From the NCBI GenBank assembly GCA_036518215.1, contig DATDNP010000083.1, positions 1-51,861 on the forward strand: 51,861 nucleotides of DNA, given 5' to 3'. Shown one piece after another: positions 25,518 to 34,105 of the stretch (position 1 is its first letter; the number at the start of each line of letters is the position of its first letter). The translations under genes were made by a program, and so were the position numbers. This stretch comes from CF-39 sp036518215. Lineage in GTDB: Bacteria > Chloroflexota > Limnocylindria > P2-11E. Below the pieces are notes generated by a model. That model searched no databases, was not told the DNA's origin, and saw nothing but the letters and a program-made list of their open reading frames with translations.

Positions 25518-25670
25518 ATGACAGGGAAGGCACGCCGCACGACGCATCGCTCGAGCACCGGCACCAAGCTGTACGCGGTCCGCGACGCGAAGGGCCGATT
25601 CAAGGACATCCAGACGTACAAGCGGGCGCAGTCCGCGGACATGCGGCGAAAGAGCAAGGCCGAGAAGTGA
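25518..25670 (+). CDS. Small conserved basic protein (50 residues)
   Basis: A short gene with a perfect Shine-Dalgarno GGAGG (25506-25510), 7 nt before ATG. The product begins MTGKARRTTHRSSTGTK, continues LYAVRDAKGRFKDIQTYKRA and ends in RRKSKAEK: 50 residues, strongly basic, no cysteine, no membrane segment. I recall similar small basic proteins of unknown function with the core LYAVRDA-G-FKDIQTYKRA in many bacteria; a nucleic-acid-binding or ribosome-associated role is a guess from charge. TACAGT at 25494-25499 is a possible -10. It lies 54 nt downstream of maf. Confidence 0.8.
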   Translation: MTGKARRTTHRSSTGTKLYAVRDAKGRFKDIQTYKRAQSADMRRKSKAEK

Positions 25671-25689
25671 GCTGAGGGGTGCTTGGGGT

Positions 25690-26562
25690 CTAGGCCGCGC
25701 GCTCGCTCGCGGCTTCCCGCTCGAGGGCGCCCTGCGCCAAGCGGAGGATCTCGCCACTCGTCGCGATACCGGCCGACCACGTCGCACCGCCGACACGCAC
25801 TCGGTAGCGCGCCCCCTTGAACGCGCGCACGCTCGCGGTCATCGTCCGAAGCACCTCGTCCATCCGAGCTCGGAGGAGCGACGTGAGCAGCAACGCGCGA
25901 TCGCTCTCGCCGACGAGTGGCGCGATGATCGCGATGCCCGCATCACCATACCGATACGCGCTCGTGTCGCCGCCGAAGATGGTCGCGGCGCCGCCGATCG
26001 TCGCGCGGATGAGGCGGTGGACGATCGCGCGCCGGGTCGCCTCGGTCGCGGCCTCGACGTCGGCCATGCCGAGCGCGAGGACGAACGGGCGTCCGCCGTC
26101 GCGGGCCGCCGCGACGCGCTCGCGCAGCGCGCCGAGGAGCACGCGGTCGAGGTACATCTCGGCGACGAGCGCCGCGCGATACGTCACCGGTGCGGCCTCG
26201 GCGACGGCCGGCTCGGGCCTCGGCGCGGAGTCCACGTCGCCGGCGAGCCGGGCCGCGGAGGGTATGACGCGCTGCCAGCGCTCGCGCTCGGCGATGCGCT
26301 CGGAGGCACCGAGCGCGGTGAGCGCGACGGCACCGTCCCGCGCCGGGACGACGTAGCCGCCTTCGAGCAGCGCCTGGAGCGCGCGGCTGAATCCGCCGGT
26401 CGCGAGCGGCAGCTCTTCCGCCGCGATCTTCGCGAGCAGTGCCCCCGGTCGCGCGGGCGCGGCCGAGAGCGCTTCGAGGAGATAGAGGCGGAAGAATGCC
26501 GTCGCAAGACCGGTCGCCGCCGCGCGCACCACAGCTCGCCTCCGTGGTCGGACTCCCTTCAT
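25690..26562 (-). CDS. Winged-helix plus degenerate GGDEF-like protein
   Basis: 290 residues. The first about 100 residues look like a PadR/MarR-type winged helix (LLAKIAAEELPLATGGFSRALQALLEGGYVV, LTALGASERIAERERW). After a proline/alanine linker the rest resembles a GGDEF domain in spacing: FVLALGMADVEAATEATRR, RYGDAGIAIIAPLVGESDRAL where RxGGDEF would be, and VRVGGATWSAGIATSGEILRLAQGAL at the usual VTxSIG...ADxAL position. The catalytic GGDEF and the metal aspartate are absent, so it is probably not an active diguanylate cyclase; it could bind a nucleotide as a sensor. It follows the histidine kinase gene by 27 nt on the same strand. Confidence 0.65.
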   Translation of the reverse strand: MKGVRPRRRAVVRAAATGLATAFFRLYLLEALSAAPARPGALLAKIAAEELPLATGGFSRALQALLEGGYVVPARDGAVALTALGASERIAERERWQRVIPSAARLAGDVDSAPRPEPAVAEAAPVTYRAALVAEMYLDRVLLGALRERVAAARDGGRPFVLALGMADVEAATEATRRAIVHRLIRATIGGAATIFGGDTSAYRYGDAGIAIIAPLVGESDRALLLTSLLRARMDEVLRTMTASVRAFKGARYRVRVGGATWSAGIATSGEILRLAQGALEREAASERAA

Positions 26563-26589
26563 GTGTTCGGCCTCGGCTTGCGACGGCCG

Positions 26590-28179
26590 TCAGTCGCGCG
26601 GGATGCTCACCACGAAGCGCGTTCCGCCGTCCGACGGCGCCTCGGCGTAGATCGTTCCGCCATGCCGCTCGACGATCTGCCGTGTGATGTAGAGGCCGAG
26701 GCCCATGCCCGAGCGATCTGGGTGCGCCTGATAGAAGCGGTCGAAGAGGCGGTTGCGGTGCTCGGGCGGCACACCGAGGCCGCGGTCGCGCACGGTGATC
26801 ACCACGTTTGCCCCCGACGGCTTCACGCGGACGTCGATGCGGCCGCCCTCCGGGGTGTACTTGATCGCGTTGTCGAGGAGGTTCGTGACGACCTGCTCGA
26901 TGCGCAGCTCGTCGATGTTCGCCATGAGCTCGTCGGGCGCGTCGACGACGATCTCGTGTCTCTCAGTGAGGACACGTGCGTCGTTCGCGACCGCCTGCAC
27001 GAGACGAACAAGGTCGACCTGCGCGCGGTCGATCTGGAGCTTCCCCGATTCGATCCGTACGGTATCGAGCAGCTGCACGACGAGCCGAGCGAGCTTCGTG
27101 ATCTGACGGTCGATGATCTCGAGCGACCGCTGCTGCGTCGGCGTGAGCGGCGTCGCTCTGAAGCTGCGCGTCACGAGCTGCGCCGCGGCCTTCGCGCTCG
27201 TCATCGGTGTCTTCAGCTCGTGCGCCGCGATCGAGATGAACTCATCGCGGAGGCGAAGAGCCTGCTCCGCCGCGTTTGCTTCGCTGCGCGCCTGGCGCGC
27301 CTCTTCGTACAGGCGCGCGTGCTCGACGGCGAGCGCGACGCGATCGGCGACGATCTCGAGGAACTGCACGTCACGCGGCTGGAACCTGCGCAGCGCGAGC
27401 GACCCGACGTGCAGCACGCCGATGACGCGTCCCCGCGCGATGAGGGGTACGCCGACGAGCGAGCGGATGCCTTTCTCGCGAAGGAGCGGGTTCAGGACGG
27501 TGGAGTGCTCGACGTCCTCGAGCACGACCGGCCTCGCCTCGGACGCGATCCGGCCCGCGAAGCCGTGCCCGATCGGAATGCGGACGCCGCGCTCGACCTC
27601 CTCCTCGATGCCTCGCGCGGCACGCGCGACCAGCACGTTCTCCTTTTCCTCCAGGAGGAGGACGGCGACGGTGTCGGCGCTGAGCGCGCTCGCGATCCGC
27701 TCGAGGAGCGCGCTGAGCAGGCCCTCGAGGTCGAGGTGCGCGAGGGCCTCCGTCGTGACCGCTTCGAGCGAGGCGCGTTCGTCGTCCGCCCGCTTGCGCT
27801 CGGTCAGGTCGCGCGTGACCTTCGCGTATCCGACGAGCTCGCCGGCCTCGTCACGTAACGCCGTGATGACGACGTTCGCCCAGAACTGCGTCCCGTCCTT
27901 GCGGACGCGCCAGTCGTAGTCCTCGTAGCGACCCTCCGAGGACGCGACGGAGAGGGCATGGCCGGGCTTGTCCCGCGCGCGATCGCGCTCGGGATAGAAG
28001 ACGGAGAAGTGCTGTCCGATGATCTCGTCCGCGCGGTAGCCCTTGATGCGCTCGGCGCCGGCGTTCCAGGACCGAACGTAACCGTCGGGATCGAGCAGGA
28101 AGATCGCATAGTCCTTGACGCTCTCGACCAGCAGGCGAAAGAGCTCGTCCGACTGAACGGCCGCGGATGCCTCGCGCAT
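26590..28179 (-). CDS. Soluble PAS-GAF sensor histidine kinase
   Basis: 529 residues without membrane segments: PAS domain (about 10-130, RSWNAGAERIKGYRADEIIG), GAF domain (about 145-290, IPIGHGFAGRIASEARPVVLEDV), HisKA with phospho-acceptor His320 in AAHELKTPM, and HATPase with N box NLLDNAIKYTPEGG, G1 DRGLGVP and G2 SGMGLGLYITRQIVE. It would autophosphorylate in response to a cytosolic signal such as redox state, light or small molecule; the ligand is unknown. No response regulator gene is adjacent, so it is an orphan kinase. The degenerate GGDEF-like protein downstream may be a partner. A 13-nt palindrome (28207-28219) lies about 30 nt upstream of the start. Confidence 0.92.
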   Translation of the reverse strand: MREASAAVQSDELFRLLVESVKDYAIFLLDPDGYVRSWNAGAERIKGYRADEIIGQHFSVFYPERDRARDKPGHALSVASSEGRYEDYDWRVRKDGTQFWANVVITALRDEAGELVGYAKVTRDLTERKRADDERASLEAVTTEALAHLDLEGLLSALLERIASALSADTVAVLLLEEKENVLVARAARGIEEEVERGVRIPIGHGFAGRIASEARPVVLEDVEHSTVLNPLLREKGIRSLVGVPLIARGRVIGVLHVGSLALRRFQPRDVQFLEIVADRVALAVEHARLYEEARQARSEANAAEQALRLRDEFISIAAHELKTPMTSAKAAAQLVTRSFRATPLTPTQQRSLEIIDRQITKLARLVVQLLDTVRIESGKLQIDRAQVDLVRLVQAVANDARVLTERHEIVVDAPDELMANIDELRIEQVVTNLLDNAIKYTPEGGRIDVRVKPSGANVVITVRDRGLGVPPEHRNRLFDRFYQAHPDRSGMGLGLYITRQIVERHGGTIYAEAPSDGGTRFVVSIPRD

Positions 28180-28252
28180 CTTTGGCGAGCCTACCGGAAC
28201 GTCTCGGCGGTCCGACCGCTTTGCTCGCGCGTTTGCTGTGCGGCGCGGCGTG

Positions 28253-29659
28253 CTAGCTCTTGCTGTCGGCTTCCATCGCCTTCGCGATGGACGAGAGGAA
28301 CTCCTTATTCGTCTTCGTCTTGCCGAGACGCTGGAGCAGCAGCTCCGTGCCTTCGATCTGGCCGACGGCCGAGAGCATCTTCCGGAGCAGGATCACCTGC
28401 CGCATGACCTCGGGCGACAGGAGCATCTCCTCGCGGCGAGTGCCCGACGCCGGGATGTTGATCGCCGGGAACGTGCGGCGCTCCTGCAGCTTGCGGTCGA
28501 GGATCATCTCGGAGTTACCGGTGCCCTTGAACTCCTCGTAGATGACGTCGTCCATACGGCTCCCGGTGTCGACGAGGCACGTGGCGAAGATCGACAGCGA
28601 TCCGCCGCCCTCGATGTTCCGCGCGGCGCCGAAGAAGCGCTTCGGCGGGTAGAGCGCGACGGGGTCCATACCACCCGACAGCGTGCGGCCGGACGGCGGG
28701 ACGGCGAGGTTGTACGCACGCGCCAGGCGCGTGATCGAGTCGAGGAGGATGACGACGTCGCGGCCGCCCTCCACGAGCCGCTTCGCGCGCTCGAGCGCGA
28801 GCTCGGCGACGCGGGTGTGGTTCTCGGTGGGCTCATCGAACGTCGACGAGAACACCTCGCCCTTGATGGAGCGACGGATGTCCGTCACTTCCTCGGGACG
28901 CTCGCCGACGAGCACGACCATGATGTGGACGTCGGGGTGGTTGCCGGCGATGCCGTTGGCGATGTCTTTGAGGAGCGTCGTCTTGCCGGCCTTCGGCGGC
29001 GACACGATGAGCGCGCGCTGCCCGAGGCCGAGCGGGTTCACGAGGTTGATGAGGCGCTGCGAGAGGTTCGCGCCGCCGATCTCGAGGTCGAACATCTCGT
29101 CAGGGAAGACCGGTGTGAGGTCCTCGAAGTGCGGACGGCGCTTCGCGACCTCCGGGTCCATCCCGTTCACGGCCTCGACGCGGAGGAGGCTGAAGTACTT
29201 CTCGTTGTCCTTCGGCGGGCGCGTCTGGCCCGTGATGAAGTCGCCGGTGCGCAGGCCGAGGCGGCGCACCTGGCTCGAGCCGACGTAGACGTCGTCGGGC
29301 GAGGGAAGCAGGCTGCGGCGGCGCAGGAAGCCGAAGCCGTCCTCGACGATCTCGAGGATGCCCTGGGCGAATATGTTGCCCTGGGCCTCGGTCTGCGCCT
29401 GCAGGACGCGCGTGATGACGTCCTGCTTGTTCATGTCGGCGGTGATGTCCGTCACCGAGAACTCCTTCGCGATGGCGAGGAGGTCCTTCGGCTTCGCTTC
29501 GTTCAGCTCGGTGATCGTGTAGTACTTGCGGCTCGGTTGCGCCGGCTGCGGCTCACGCGGCTCGCGCGCGTCGCGGCGCGGAGCGGGAGCGACCTCGGTC
29601 GCGGTGGCTGCTGGTGCGGATTCGGGTGCGCTGTTCGGTGTGGGCTCTTTTGCGTCCAA
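28253..29659 (-). CDS. rho: Transcription termination factor Rho
   Basis: 468 residues from TTG 29659: a proline/alanine-rich N-terminal extension of about 45 residues, Rho_N (TITELNEAKPKDLLAIAKEF), cold-shock-like RNA-binding domain (GILEIVEDGFGFLRR), Walker A PPKAGKTTLL, Walker B VVILLDSITRLARAYN and the Q-loop/secondary site RTLSGGMDP. Rho is a hexameric RNA helicase that ends transcription of untranslated RNA. The TTG has AAGGAG 10 nt upstream. A good -10, TATACT (complement 29773-29778), would give a roughly 105-nt leader that starts pyrimidine-rich. The scarcity of hairpin terminators in this window makes Rho a likely main terminator here. Confidence 0.96.
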   Translation of the reverse strand: MDAKEPTPNSAPESAPAATATEVAPAPRRDAREPREPQPAQPSRKYYTITELNEAKPKDLLAIAKEFSVTDITADMNKQDVITRVLQAQTEAQGNIFAQGILEIVEDGFGFLRRRSLLPSPDDVYVGSSQVRRLGLRTGDFITGQTRPPKDNEKYFSLLRVEAVNGMDPEVAKRRPHFEDLTPVFPDEMFDLEIGGANLSQRLINLVNPLGLGQRALIVSPPKAGKTTLLKDIANGIAGNHPDVHIMVVLVGERPEEVTDIRRSIKGEVFSSTFDEPTENHTRVAELALERAKRLVEGGRDVVILLDSITRLARAYNLAVPPSGRTLSGGMDPVALYPPKRFFGAARNIEGGGSLSIFATCLVDTGSRMDDVIYEEFKGTGNSEMILDRKLQERRTFPAINIPASGTRREEMLLSPEVMRQVILLRKMLSAVGQIEGTELLLQRLGKTKTNKEFLSSIAKAMEADSKS

Positions 29660-29772
29660 GCGGTGTGTGCTCCTTGGGAATGATGTGCGTAGCCGGTCGT
29701 ATGACCATGAACCGGGGGGCGCCGGGTGCGCTCGCGCCCGGAAGAGGAAGATGGGGAAAGTCGCTACGGGGC

Positions 29773-29780
29773 AGTATACC
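29773..29780. promoter_or_regulatory. Overlapping divergent -10 boxes for rho and amidohydrolase
   Basis: AGTATACC reads TATACT on the minus strand (29778-29773, five of six consensus) for rho and TATACC on the plus strand (29775-29780), 5 nt before GTG 29786. Polymerases could not use both at once, so the two promoters would compete. No clear -35 was found for either. Confidence 0.45.
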
Positions 29781-29785
29781 CCTTC

Positions 29786-30910
29786 GTGGGCATCCCGGAC
29801 GCGCTGCGGCAAGAGCTGCTCGCGCTCTCACGCGAGATCCATGCCGATCCTGAGCTCGCGTACAAAGAGGAGCGCGCGGCCGCGCGCATCGCCGCGCTCA
29901 TAGAGCGTCACGGCATCGCCGTCGAGCGCGGTATCGGTGGCCTCGCGACGGCGTTCCGCGCGCGCGTCGGGCCGGCGGGGAAGAGCGTGGCGCTTCTTGC
30001 TGAGTACGACGCGCTCGCAGGCGTCGGCCACGGCTGCGGCCACAACCTCATCGCGATGACGAACGTCGGCGCGTTCCTGCTCGCTGCGACCGATCCGACA
30101 CAGCTCTCCGCTCCTCTCGAGCTCATCGGCACGCCCGCAGAAGAGGACGGCGGCGGGAAGATCGACCTGCTCACCGCCGGCGTGTTCGACGACGTCGCGG
30201 TCGCCCTCTCCACACATCCGGCGGCGCAGGCGGTCTGGGTCGTGAGCGGGACGGGGCTCGGGATCGTGGGCAAGCGTGTCATCTACCGCGGGCAGGCGTC
30301 GCATGCCGGGTCGTCGCCGGAGAAGGGGCGCAACGCGCTCAACGGTCTCATCCGCCTCTTCACGGGCATCGACGGGTGGCGTCAGCAGCTGCCGTCGGAG
30401 TCGCGCGTCCACGGCATCATCGACTTCGGCGGTGACGCCGTGAACGTCGTGCCCGCGCGGGCCGAGGGCCGCTTCGGGATCCGCGCGAAGGACCGCGCGA
30501 CGCTCGACGACATGGTGACGTGGTTCACCGACATCGCGCAGGGCGCGGCGCTCGAGACGGGCACGACGGTCGAGATCACCGACTACCTCCCGCTCTACCT
30601 GCCGGTCGCGGCGAACACGAAGATCGGCGACGTCATCGCGGCCGAGCTTCGCGCGCGCGGCGTCGAGCCGGAGCGCGGATCGCTCGTCACCGCGTCGACG
30701 GACCTCGGGAACGTGTCGCAGAAGGTGCCGACGGATTGGATCCGCTTCCCTGTGACCGAGCACGCGATACCGGGTCACTCCGACGAGATGCGCGAGGCGT
30801 GCGTGAGCGATCTCGCGCACGACAACGCCTTCATCGTTGTCGAGACGCTCGGTTGGGCCGCGCGGAAGCTCGCGACGGACGGCGTGCTGCGGGCGAAGGT
30901 CAGCTCATGA
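29786..30910 (+). CDS. M20D amidohydrolase, AbgB-like (first of tandem pair)
   Basis: 374 residues of the M20D/AbgB amidohydrolase type: ALSREIHADPELAYKEERAA at the N-terminus, LLAEYDALAGVGHGCGHNL with the metal-binding cysteine and histidine, IGTPAEEDGGGKIDL with the glutamate pair, and IPGHSDEMREACVSDLAHD near the C-terminus. AbgB hydrolyses p-aminobenzoyl-glutamate; relatives cleave N-acyl amino acids or indole conjugates. GTG 29786 follows a TATACC box by 5 nt and has no Shine-Dalgarno, suggesting a leaderless message. The stop overlaps the paralogue's ATG (ATGA). Confidence 0.9.
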   Translation: MGIPDALRQELLALSREIHADPELAYKEERAAARIAALIERHGIAVERGIGGLATAFRARVGPAGKSVALLAEYDALAGVGHGCGHNLIAMTNVGAFLLAATDPTQLSAPLELIGTPAEEDGGGKIDLLTAGVFDDVAVALSTHPAAQAVWVVSGTGLGIVGKRVIYRGQASHAGSSPEKGRNALNGLIRLFTGIDGWRQQLPSESRVHGIIDFGGDAVNVVPARAEGRFGIRAKDRATLDDMVTWFTDIAQGAALETGTTVEITDYLPLYLPVAANTKIGDVIAAELRARGVEPERGSLVTASTDLGNVSQKVPTDWIRFPVTEHAIPGHSDEMREACVSDLAHDNAFIVVETLGWAARKLATDGVLRAKVSS

Positions 30911-32022
30911 GCAGCAGCCTGCGCGACGATCTCATCGTCCTGTCGCTCGCGATCCACGGATCGCCGGAGCTCGCGTACCACGAGCGGCAGGCCGTCGCGA
31001 ACATCGCGGCGCTCCTCCACCGCCATGGGCACGATGTGGAACAGCACGTCGGTGGGGTCGAGACCGCGTTCCGCGCCCACGTCGGCCCGGCGGGCCCGTC
31101 GATCGCGCTGCTCGCCGAGTACGACGCGCTTCCGGAGATCGGCCACGCGTGCGGGCACAACCTCATCGCCATGTCGAACGTCGGCGCGTTCCTGCTCGCC
31201 GCGCAGCGGGAGCGGGACCTGCAGGTCGGCATCGAGCTCATCGGGACGCCGGCCGAGGAGTCCGGAGGCGGCAAGATCGACCTCATCGACGCGGGCGTGT
31301 TCAAGGATTCGGTCGCGGTGCTGTCGTCGCACCCGGGCCCGAACGAATGGGAGTTCGGCGGGGCGAGCCTCGGCATCGTCGGGAAGGTCGTCCGCTTCCA
31401 CGGCGTCGCGTCACATGCCGCCTACTCGCCGCACGCCGGACGGAATGCCCTCAACGCCGCGATCCGGCTGTTCCTCGCTGTGGACGGCTGGCGCCAGCAC
31501 CTTCCCGCTGACACGCGCGTGCACGGGATCATCACCAAGGGCGGCGCCGCGTCGAACATCATCCCCGACCTCGCCGAGTGCGAGTGGGGCCTTCGCGCGG
31601 CGAAGCTCGACGTCCTTCATGACATGGTCGACACGTTCCGGCGCATGTGCGACGGCGCCGCGATGCAGACCGGCACGACGGTCGAGCTCGACGAGAAGAT
31701 GCGCCTATACGAACCGGTCGAGCCGAATCCGAAGATCGGCGATCTCCTCGCCGCTGAGCTGGCCTCGCGCAAGATCGCGCCCATCCGCGGCAAGCTGACG
31801 CTCGCGTCGACGGACTTCGGGAACATCTCGCATGTCGCGCCCGCCGACTACATCGGATTCCCGGTGTCCCCGACGTGGATACCCGGCCACTCGCACCAGA
31901 TGCGCGACGCATCGGCGACGGATCTCGCCCACAAGAACGCCATGATCACCGCCGAGATCCTTGCGAACGTCGCGGTGAAGATCGCGACCGATCGCGCGAC
32001 GCGCGACAGCCTGCGCGCCTAA
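30907..32022 (+). CDS. M20D amidohydrolase, AbgB-like (second of tandem pair)
   Basis: 371 residues, clearly a paralogue of the preceding gene over its whole length: LSLAIHGSPELAYHERQAVA, LLAEYDALPEIGHACGHNL, IGTPAEESGGGKIDLI, SHAAYSPHAGRNALNAAIRLF and IPGHSHQMRDASATDLAHKN. All metal-site positions seen in the first copy are kept, so both should be active. The difference is mainly in the lid region, which may give different substrates or a heterodimer, as AbgA/AbgB form. Stop TAA overlaps the convergent gene's stop (CTAA, 32019-32022). Confidence 0.9.
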   Translation: MSSSLRDDLIVLSLAIHGSPELAYHERQAVANIAALLHRHGHDVEQHVGGVETAFRAHVGPAGPSIALLAEYDALPEIGHACGHNLIAMSNVGAFLLAAQRERDLQVGIELIGTPAEESGGGKIDLIDAGVFKDSVAVLSSHPGPNEWEFGGASLGIVGKVVRFHGVASHAAYSPHAGRNALNAAIRLFLAVDGWRQHLPADTRVHGIITKGGAASNIIPDLAECEWGLRAAKLDVLHDMVDTFRRMCDGAAMQTGTTVELDEKMRLYEPVEPNPKIGDLLAAELASRKIAPIRGKLTLASTDFGNISHVAPADYIGFPVSPTWIPGHSHQMRDASATDLAHKNAMITAEILANVAVKIATDRATRDSLRA

Positions 32023-33491
32023 TCCCCGACGATCGTCACCACTCCGGCGCCGCCGTCCACCGTCACGCGCGCGCCGTCGGGGATGCGGCTCGTCCCGTCG
32101 CCCGTGCCGACGACGGCCGGGAGCCCGTACTCGCGCGCGACGATCGACGCGTGCGCCGCGATGCTCCCCACATCGGTCACGATCGCGATCGCTCGCCCGA
32201 ACAGCACGGTCCACGCGGGTGTGGTCATCGGGCAGACGAGCACGTCGCCGTGTTCGAGTCGGTCGAACTCGTCGGGTCCGCGGACGATGCGTGCGCGTCC
32301 GCTCGCGCGTCCCACGCTCGCCGGTATGCCGCGCAGCGTCCCGCCCCCGGACTCGTCGCGGAGCGCGCGATCCGCGGCGTCCATCACCGATGCGAGGACG
32401 CGGGGAAGGCGACCCAGTACGAGCGGCGCCTTCAGTGCCCGCTGCGCCTGCCACAACGCTCGACGGTCCGCCGCGAGCCCGGCGAGTGACGTCCCGGCGC
32501 CGGCGAGCGCGTCCATCAGCTCCGTCCGTGTGATGAAGTACACGTCGTCGGGCGCGGCGAGGACGTCGCGTGCGACGAGATGCGCCCCGACACGCGCGAG
32601 CGCACGACGGAAGACCGGCCACGCGCGTGTCAGCTCCGCGACCTGCTCCTCGCGTAGCGCGGCGCCCCGCCGCGCCTCGGTGAGCTGTCGTTCGAAAGCG
32701 CGCAGGAGCTTCGGCGTGAGCGCGGCGCGCGCTGCGCGTTCGAGCTCGTCGCGCTCGCGCACGACGCGTGCGCGGTCCGGCGTCGCAGGTGAACGTCCTT
32801 CGAGCTCGGAGAGCGTGGGGAAGTACCAATCCAGTGATGTTGCCGCGTGCACGTCGATCGACGGTGCGGTGATGCCGCGGAGGAGCGTCTGTGGATTACC
32901 GCCGATGCGCGCGGACAGATGTTTGCGGTAGAAACGCGCGAACGGGATCTCGCTCTTGTAGCCGTATCCCGCGACCATCGTGATCGACATGAAGGCGTCG
33001 CCGGCGTGCACCGCGAGCGTGTCGATGACGTCGGGGACCCGCTCGATCGGTCCGGCCTCGACGATCGCCGACGCGCGCTCGACCTCGGCGATGTAGGCGG
33101 GAAGCAGCTGCGTCCGCCACTCGCCGAGGTAGAGGTCGATGCCGAAGCGCGCGAGTGGCGGGAACACCGGCGCGACGCGCCGCGGCTCACGCGCCATGCG
33201 GGCGAGCGCACCCGGGAGCATGCGCGCGATCGCCGCCGGTGATGCCGGAAGGAATGCGAGCGAGTAGTAGTACCAGCCGTTCAGCACGATGTGGAGCGGC
33301 CGCGGAGGGGGCTGGCCCACGAGCCGGGCGTACCCCGCGTGCATCGTCTCCTCCATCGTCGTGAGCAGCCAGCTCTCGAAGAGCGGCGTCACCGGATCGC
33401 CGATCCACTCTCCGAGGCGCAGGTTGCGCGCGAATGCGCCCGGCGGCGCGTCCCACGTCACGCCGGACGTCGAGGACACGGCGTCCATCAC
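32019..33491 (-). CDS. RPH/PEP-utilising-like protein without ATP-grasp domain
   Basis: 490 residues. The N-terminal four fifths resemble the substrate-binding middle domain of rifampin phosphotransferase/PEP-utilising proteins (LGEWIGDPVTPLFESWLL, IVLNGWYYYSLAFLP), and the last about 90 residues are the swivelling phosphohistidine domain (MTTPAWTVLFGRA, TDVGSIAAHASIVAREYGLPAV with the His in the G-x3-H-A pattern). The ATP-grasp domain that would phosphorylate that histidine is missing, and no separate one is encoded nearby. The frame starts at GTG 33491 or ATG 33488, overlapping the tetR stop. Co-transcription with an autoregulated TetR suggests inducible detoxification, an inference. Confidence 0.8.
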   Translation of the reverse strand: MMDAVSSTSGVTWDAPPGAFARNLRLGEWIGDPVTPLFESWLLTTMEETMHAGYARLVGQPPPRPLHIVLNGWYYYSLAFLPASPAAIARMLPGALARMAREPRRVAPVFPPLARFGIDLYLGEWRTQLLPAYIAEVERASAIVEAGPIERVPDVIDTLAVHAGDAFMSITMVAGYGYKSEIPFARFYRKHLSARIGGNPQTLLRGITAPSIDVHAATSLDWYFPTLSELEGRSPATPDRARVVRERDELERAARAALTPKLLRAFERQLTEARRGAALREEQVAELTRAWPVFRRALARVGAHLVARDVLAAPDDVYFITRTELMDALAGAGTSLAGLAADRRALWQAQRALKAPLVLGRLPRVLASVMDAADRALRDESGGGTLRGIPASVGRASGRARIVRGPDEFDRLEHGDVLVCPMTTPAWTVLFGRAIAIVTDVGSIAAHASIVAREYGLPAVVGTGDGTSRIPDGARVTVDGGAGVVTIVGD

Positions 33492-34105
33492 CGCGGTCTG
33501 CGCAGATGCGCGCGGAGCGTCTCGAGCGCCCAGCCCACGTCCTCGGCCGCGTCCTTCGCGTCCATGCCGAGGTAGTCCTTGTATGCGCGCGTCATCGCGG
33601 ACGAGAGCAGGAGCAACGCGACGCGCGTGAACCGATCGAGCTCGGTGTTGGAGAGTCCGGGCACGCGCCGAGCGATCTCCTTTCGGACCATCACGAAGCG
33701 TTCGGGCATCACCCGAAGACGCATCTCGTGGCCGAGCGACGTCGCGAGAGCGGCGCGCGCCTCGGCGTCCACGGCCTCGCTGCGGCGGCTCAGCGCGCGC
33801 GCGAGCTCGCGGAAATCGTCGGTGTCCAGGTCGGGCACCTCCATGAGGCCGGTCCGGGCGAAGAGGTACGGCGCGAGCGCGTCGACGAGCTCCGCCTTGG
33901 TCTTGAAGTGGCGGTACACCGTCGGGACGGACACGCCCGCCTCCTTCGCGACCGCGGGGATCGAGAGATTCGCGACGCCGCGTCCCATGGTCCGCACGAG
34001 GGCGTCGAGGATCTTCTGCCGCGTGTCCGCGGACTGCTCGTCGCGCAGCCGCGTGTCGTACGCGCGGGGTGTGGGGCGGCGCTTGACATTCGTGATACGT
34101 TTCAT
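33488..34105 (-). CDS. TetR family transcriptional regulator
   Basis: 205 residues with a typical TetR helix-turn-helix at about residues 47-69 (LSIPAVAKEAGVSVPTVYRHFKTKAELVDAL) following ADTRQKILDALVRTMG, and an all-helical ligand-binding C-terminal domain. ATG 34105 is 6 nt after a perfect TATAAT, so its message would be leaderless. Two matching 15-bp near-palindromes at 34094-34108 and 34114-34128 overlap both this promoter and the divergent one, consistent with autoregulation and control of the membrane protein gene. It overlaps the RPH-like gene downstream. Confidence 0.93.
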   Translation of the reverse strand: MKRITNVKRRPTPRAYDTRLRDEQSADTRQKILDALVRTMGRGVANLSIPAVAKEAGVSVPTVYRHFKTKAELVDALAPYLFARTGLMEVPDLDTDDFRELARALSRRSEAVDAEARAALATSLGHEMRLRVMPERFVMVRKEIARRVPGLSNTELDRFTRVALLLLSSAMTRAYKDYLGMDAKDAAEDVGWALETLRAHLRRPR

